NCBI GenBank assembly: GCA_034436035.1
Contig: DAOTVW010000267.1
Location: 1 to 26,634 of the forward strand
Length of the DNA: 26,634 bases
Direction of reading: 5' to 3'
DNA from: UBA4823 sp034436035
GTDB lineage: Bacteria; Chloroflexota; Anaerolineae; Anaerolineales; UBA4823
Translations under genes and position numbers: made by a program
Shown: positions 24,750-26,634 of the stretch, piece after piece
How the letters are laid out: each line of letters begins with the position of its first letter
How positions within the stretch are numbered: the stretch's first letter is position 1
The notes under the pieces: model-generated
Database searches by the model: none
What the model was told of the DNA's origin: nothing
The model's input: only the letters and a program-made list of their open reading frames with translations

Positions 24750-26378
24750 CTACTTGTCCAATTGACCTTTGGGTGGGATTTGTGCCATAGCATATTCTGC
24801 CAAAGCCGTGATAGTTAAGCTTGGGTTTACACCCGGGTTTGCCGGCACGATAGAGCCATCCACGACATATAGACCCCGATAGTTATGAACCTGGCAATCC
24901 AGACCAATAACCCCTTCAGCGCTATTTTTCCCAAATGGCACCCCACCTAACAGATGAGCCGTTAAGGGTGTATTCAAAATGCTCTCATTAACAGCGCCAG
25001 CGGGTAAACCATTAATTTTTTCTGCAAAGCGTTGAGTTACATTTGCACCAGTGCTGCTAACCCCTACCACTGCTGCACCCCCTGAATCTGTTATTAAACC
25101 ACGGCGGAAAAAGGTTAGAAAATGGCGTCCTAATTTTATCCGCAATCGGCTATCTTTGGTTTGCATTACCAACAATATGGTTGTCCTTTGCGCCCATCCC
25201 GGCAAAATATAGACCCGCAAAAAATCGATGGGATGGCGTAAGAGCAGAAAGATGGATTTCAATAATCGCAACATTAAAGGCTCATTGCCTGCTACCAATG
25301 GAGCAGATAAGTATCGCATCAAAGATGAGCCAGCCGGATATCGCACCGGTTCTACTGCCGTTTCCTCATCTGCTTGAAAAATTGAGGTTATCGCGATGCC
25401 CTTGGAATAATCCACCTGACGATTACGGCTCATCGCCCCCAATAGGGATTCGCTGTTGGTACGCACGTTTTCCCCTAAACGTGGGGATATTTTTGGCAAC
25501 GAATGTGATCGGCTACAACAATGCAAAAGCAATTTCAAAGTACCTAAGGTTCCAGCCGATACAACAATATTATGCGCAAGAAATTGACCCTTTTTTTGCC
25601 AGGGGTGAGTGCTAGATCGGACTGTCAAACGATACCGAGCTGCAGAATTGCCTTCTATCGGTTGGATATCGACTACCTCTTGTTCGGCAAGGATTTTCAC
25701 ACCCATCTTTTCGGCGAACCAAAGATAATTCTTGACGAGAGTGTTTTTGGCATTATAGCGACAACCCACCATACATCCACCACAATGATTGCAAGTATTA
25801 CGGAGCGGTCCTTCACCATTGAAATAAGGATCAGGTAGAGTTGTTCCAGGTTGCAAGCCGCGCGATTCGCCAAACAACACTCCCACTTCACATGCCCGAA
25901 AAGTCTCTTTCCGCCCCATTTCTTCTGCAATGGATTGAAGTACTTCATCTGCTTTCCAAAAACGTGGGTTTGTTTCAACTCCAAGCATGCGCTTAGCGAT
26001 TGTATAATATGGAGTAAGGACTTGTTTCCAATCTGCTAAATCTTTCCAGGCTGGGTTTTCAAACAAGCGCTCATCCGGTTCCATGAGCACATTGGCGTAT
26101 CCCAAACTTCCACCCCCAACCCCGCTGCCATGCAAAACGAGCACATCCTTAAATAAATTCATCTCAAGGATTCCAAAGCAACGCAAAGCGGGTAGCCATA
26201 AATATTTCCAAAATTTCCAATTTGTCGAGGCAAAATCATTATCCTGAAAGCGTTTCCCTTTTTCCAATACCAGGACATCATATCCTTTTTCAGCGAGTCG
26301 CATGGCAGCAACACTACCGCCGAAACCAGAGCCAATTACGATAAAATCAAAAATGTCTTCTTTATGCGTTGTATTCAT
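24750..26378 (-). CDS. GMC-family FAD oxidoreductase, cholesterol-oxidase-like, with CxxCxxCxxxC motif
   Basis: This 542-residue flavoprotein starts with the FAD-binding FIVIGSGFGGSVAAMRLAEKG. HGSGVGGGSLGYANVL at 83-98 marks the cholesterol-oxidase branch of the GMC family. Residues 196-206 (CNHCGGCMVGC) have four cysteines with ferredoxin spacing, and the region continues RYNAKNTLVKNYL. The C-terminal GMC end is present (DGSIVPANPGVNPSLTITALAEYAM). AAGGG precedes the ATG. It overlaps the 3-hydroxyacyl-CoA dehydrogenase gene by 17 nt. The substrate is probably a hydrophobic or sterol/polyol-type alcohol; this is not decided by sequence. Confidence 0.88.
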   Translation of the reverse strand: MNTTHKEDIFDFIVIGSGFGGSVAAMRLAEKGYDVLVLEKGKRFQDNDFASTNWKFWKYLWLPALRCFGILEMNLFKDVLVLHGSGVGGGSLGYANVLMEPDERLFENPAWKDLADWKQVLTPYYTIAKRMLGVETNPRFWKADEVLQSIAEEMGRKETFRACEVGVLFGESRGLQPGTTLPDPYFNGEGPLRNTCNHCGGCMVGCRYNAKNTLVKNYLWFAEKMGVKILAEQEVVDIQPIEGNSAARYRLTVRSSTHPWQKKGQFLAHNIVVSAGTLGTLKLLLHCCSRSHSLPKISPRLGENVRTNSESLLGAMSRNRQVDYSKGIAITSIFQADEETAVEPVRYPAGSSLMRYLSAPLVAGNEPLMLRLLKSIFLLLRHPIDFLRVYILPGWAQRTTILLVMQTKDSRLRIKLGRHFLTFFRRGLITDSGGAAVVGVSSTGANVTQRFAEKINGLPAGAVNESILNTPLTAHLLGGVPFGKNSAEGVIGLDCQVHNYRGLYVVDGSIVPANPGVNPSLTITALAEYAMAQIPPKGQLDK

Positions 26379-26634
26379 AAAAACCCTTGCCTGTTTTTCG
26401 GCCTAAAAAACCAGCTGCCACCATCTTTTTCAGTAAATATGCGGGACGATATTTATCTTCCCCTAAATCCTGCTGAAGGACTTCCATAACCGCTAGGACT
26501 ACATCTAACCCAATCAGATCAGCGAGTGCAAGTGGTCCCATCGGATGGTTCATTCCTAATTGCATCACCTTGTCTATCGCTTCCTTTTTGGCTACGCCTT
26601 CTTGTAATGCAAAAATCGCTTCATTAATCATCGG
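26362..26634 (-). CDS. 3-hydroxyacyl-CoA dehydrogenase, C-terminal part (cut by window edge)
   Basis: About 90 residues of the C-terminal helical domain are visible, from PMINEAIFALQEG to the end GFLGRKTGKGFYEYNA. Both ends of this run are typical of 3-hydroxybutyryl-CoA dehydrogenase (Hbd/FadB) C-domains. The NAD-binding half is beyond the right edge of the window, so no start can be given. The frame continues past the first Met (last codon encodes Pro), which supports a truncated gene. The stop lies 17 nt inside the GMC gene, so the two are co-expressed. It oxidises L-3-hydroxyacyl-CoA to the keto form with NAD. Confidence 0.85.
   Translation of the reverse strand, partial: PMINEAIFALQEGVAKKEAIDKVMQLGMNHPMGPLALADLIGLDVVLAVMEVLQQDLGEDKYRPAYLLKKMVAAGFLGRKTGKGFYEYNA

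Overview
This AT-rich, gene-dense window looks like the chromosome of a heterotrophic bacterium, most probably an anaerobic Chloroflexota (Anaerolineae-like). The lineage guess rests on the gene mix: an ATPase-less sugar ABC operon with a URO-D-family companion, GH4 and GH35-like glycosidases, ROK control, GatCAB, and acyl-CoA dehydrogenase and carboxylase genes. No rRNA or tRNA gene was seen to confirm it. I found no CRISPR array, insertion sequence or prophage, and no gene-free stretch over 300 bases. The longest gap is 7946-8240.

Region 1 (17-8014, minus strand) is a sugar import and cleavage operon. It is transcribed as ROK repressor, GH35-like beta-galactosidase, sugar-binding lipoprotein, two MalF/MalG-type permeases, then a URO-D superfamily protein. 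A clear sigma70-type promoter lies in front of the ROK gene. Two 21-bp palindromes of the same design overlap its -10 box and its predicted start point, so the operon is probably autoregulated by the ROK protein. A strong stem-loop after the binding-protein gene probably raises that protein above the permeases. No ATP-binding subunit is encoded here. Region 2 (8241-9605) is a separately promoted GH4 glycosidase that may act on the same sugars.

Region 3 (9772-20601, minus strand) combines acyl-CoA and biotin-carboxylase metabolism with other genes. In transcription order it holds an acyl-CoA dehydrogenase, a GT39-like membrane glycosyltransferase, an MDR oxidoreductase without a catalytic zinc site, a four-helix membrane protein, a propionyl-CoA-type carboxyltransferase, an alpha/beta hydrolase, a biotin carboxylase, a biotin carrier and a CYTH-domain protein. 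A flavin-binding PPOX-like gene follows after a gap. Carboxyltransferase, carboxylase and carrier together make a complete three-protein acyl-CoA carboxylase (propionyl- or acetyl-CoA to malonyl-type products).

Region 4 (20670-24743, plus strand) is gatC-gatA-alkD-like-gatB: the Asp/Glu-tRNA amidotransferase with an AlkD-type DNA repair gene inserted between gatA and gatB. Region 5 (24750-26634, minus strand) converges on gatB. It holds a cholesterol-oxidase-like GMC flavoprotein with a ferredoxin-style cysteine motif, and the C-terminal end of a 3-hydroxyacyl-CoA dehydrogenase cut by the window edge.

Most genes belong to well-known families. The parts that look least ordinary are the double operator, the URO-D protein in the sugar operon, the CYTH gene coupled to the carboxylase, the alkD insertion in gat, and the cysteine-rich GMC enzyme. 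In several genes the longest open frame begins at a TTG or GTG inside or next to the ribosome binding site. I moved those starts to the downstream ATG.
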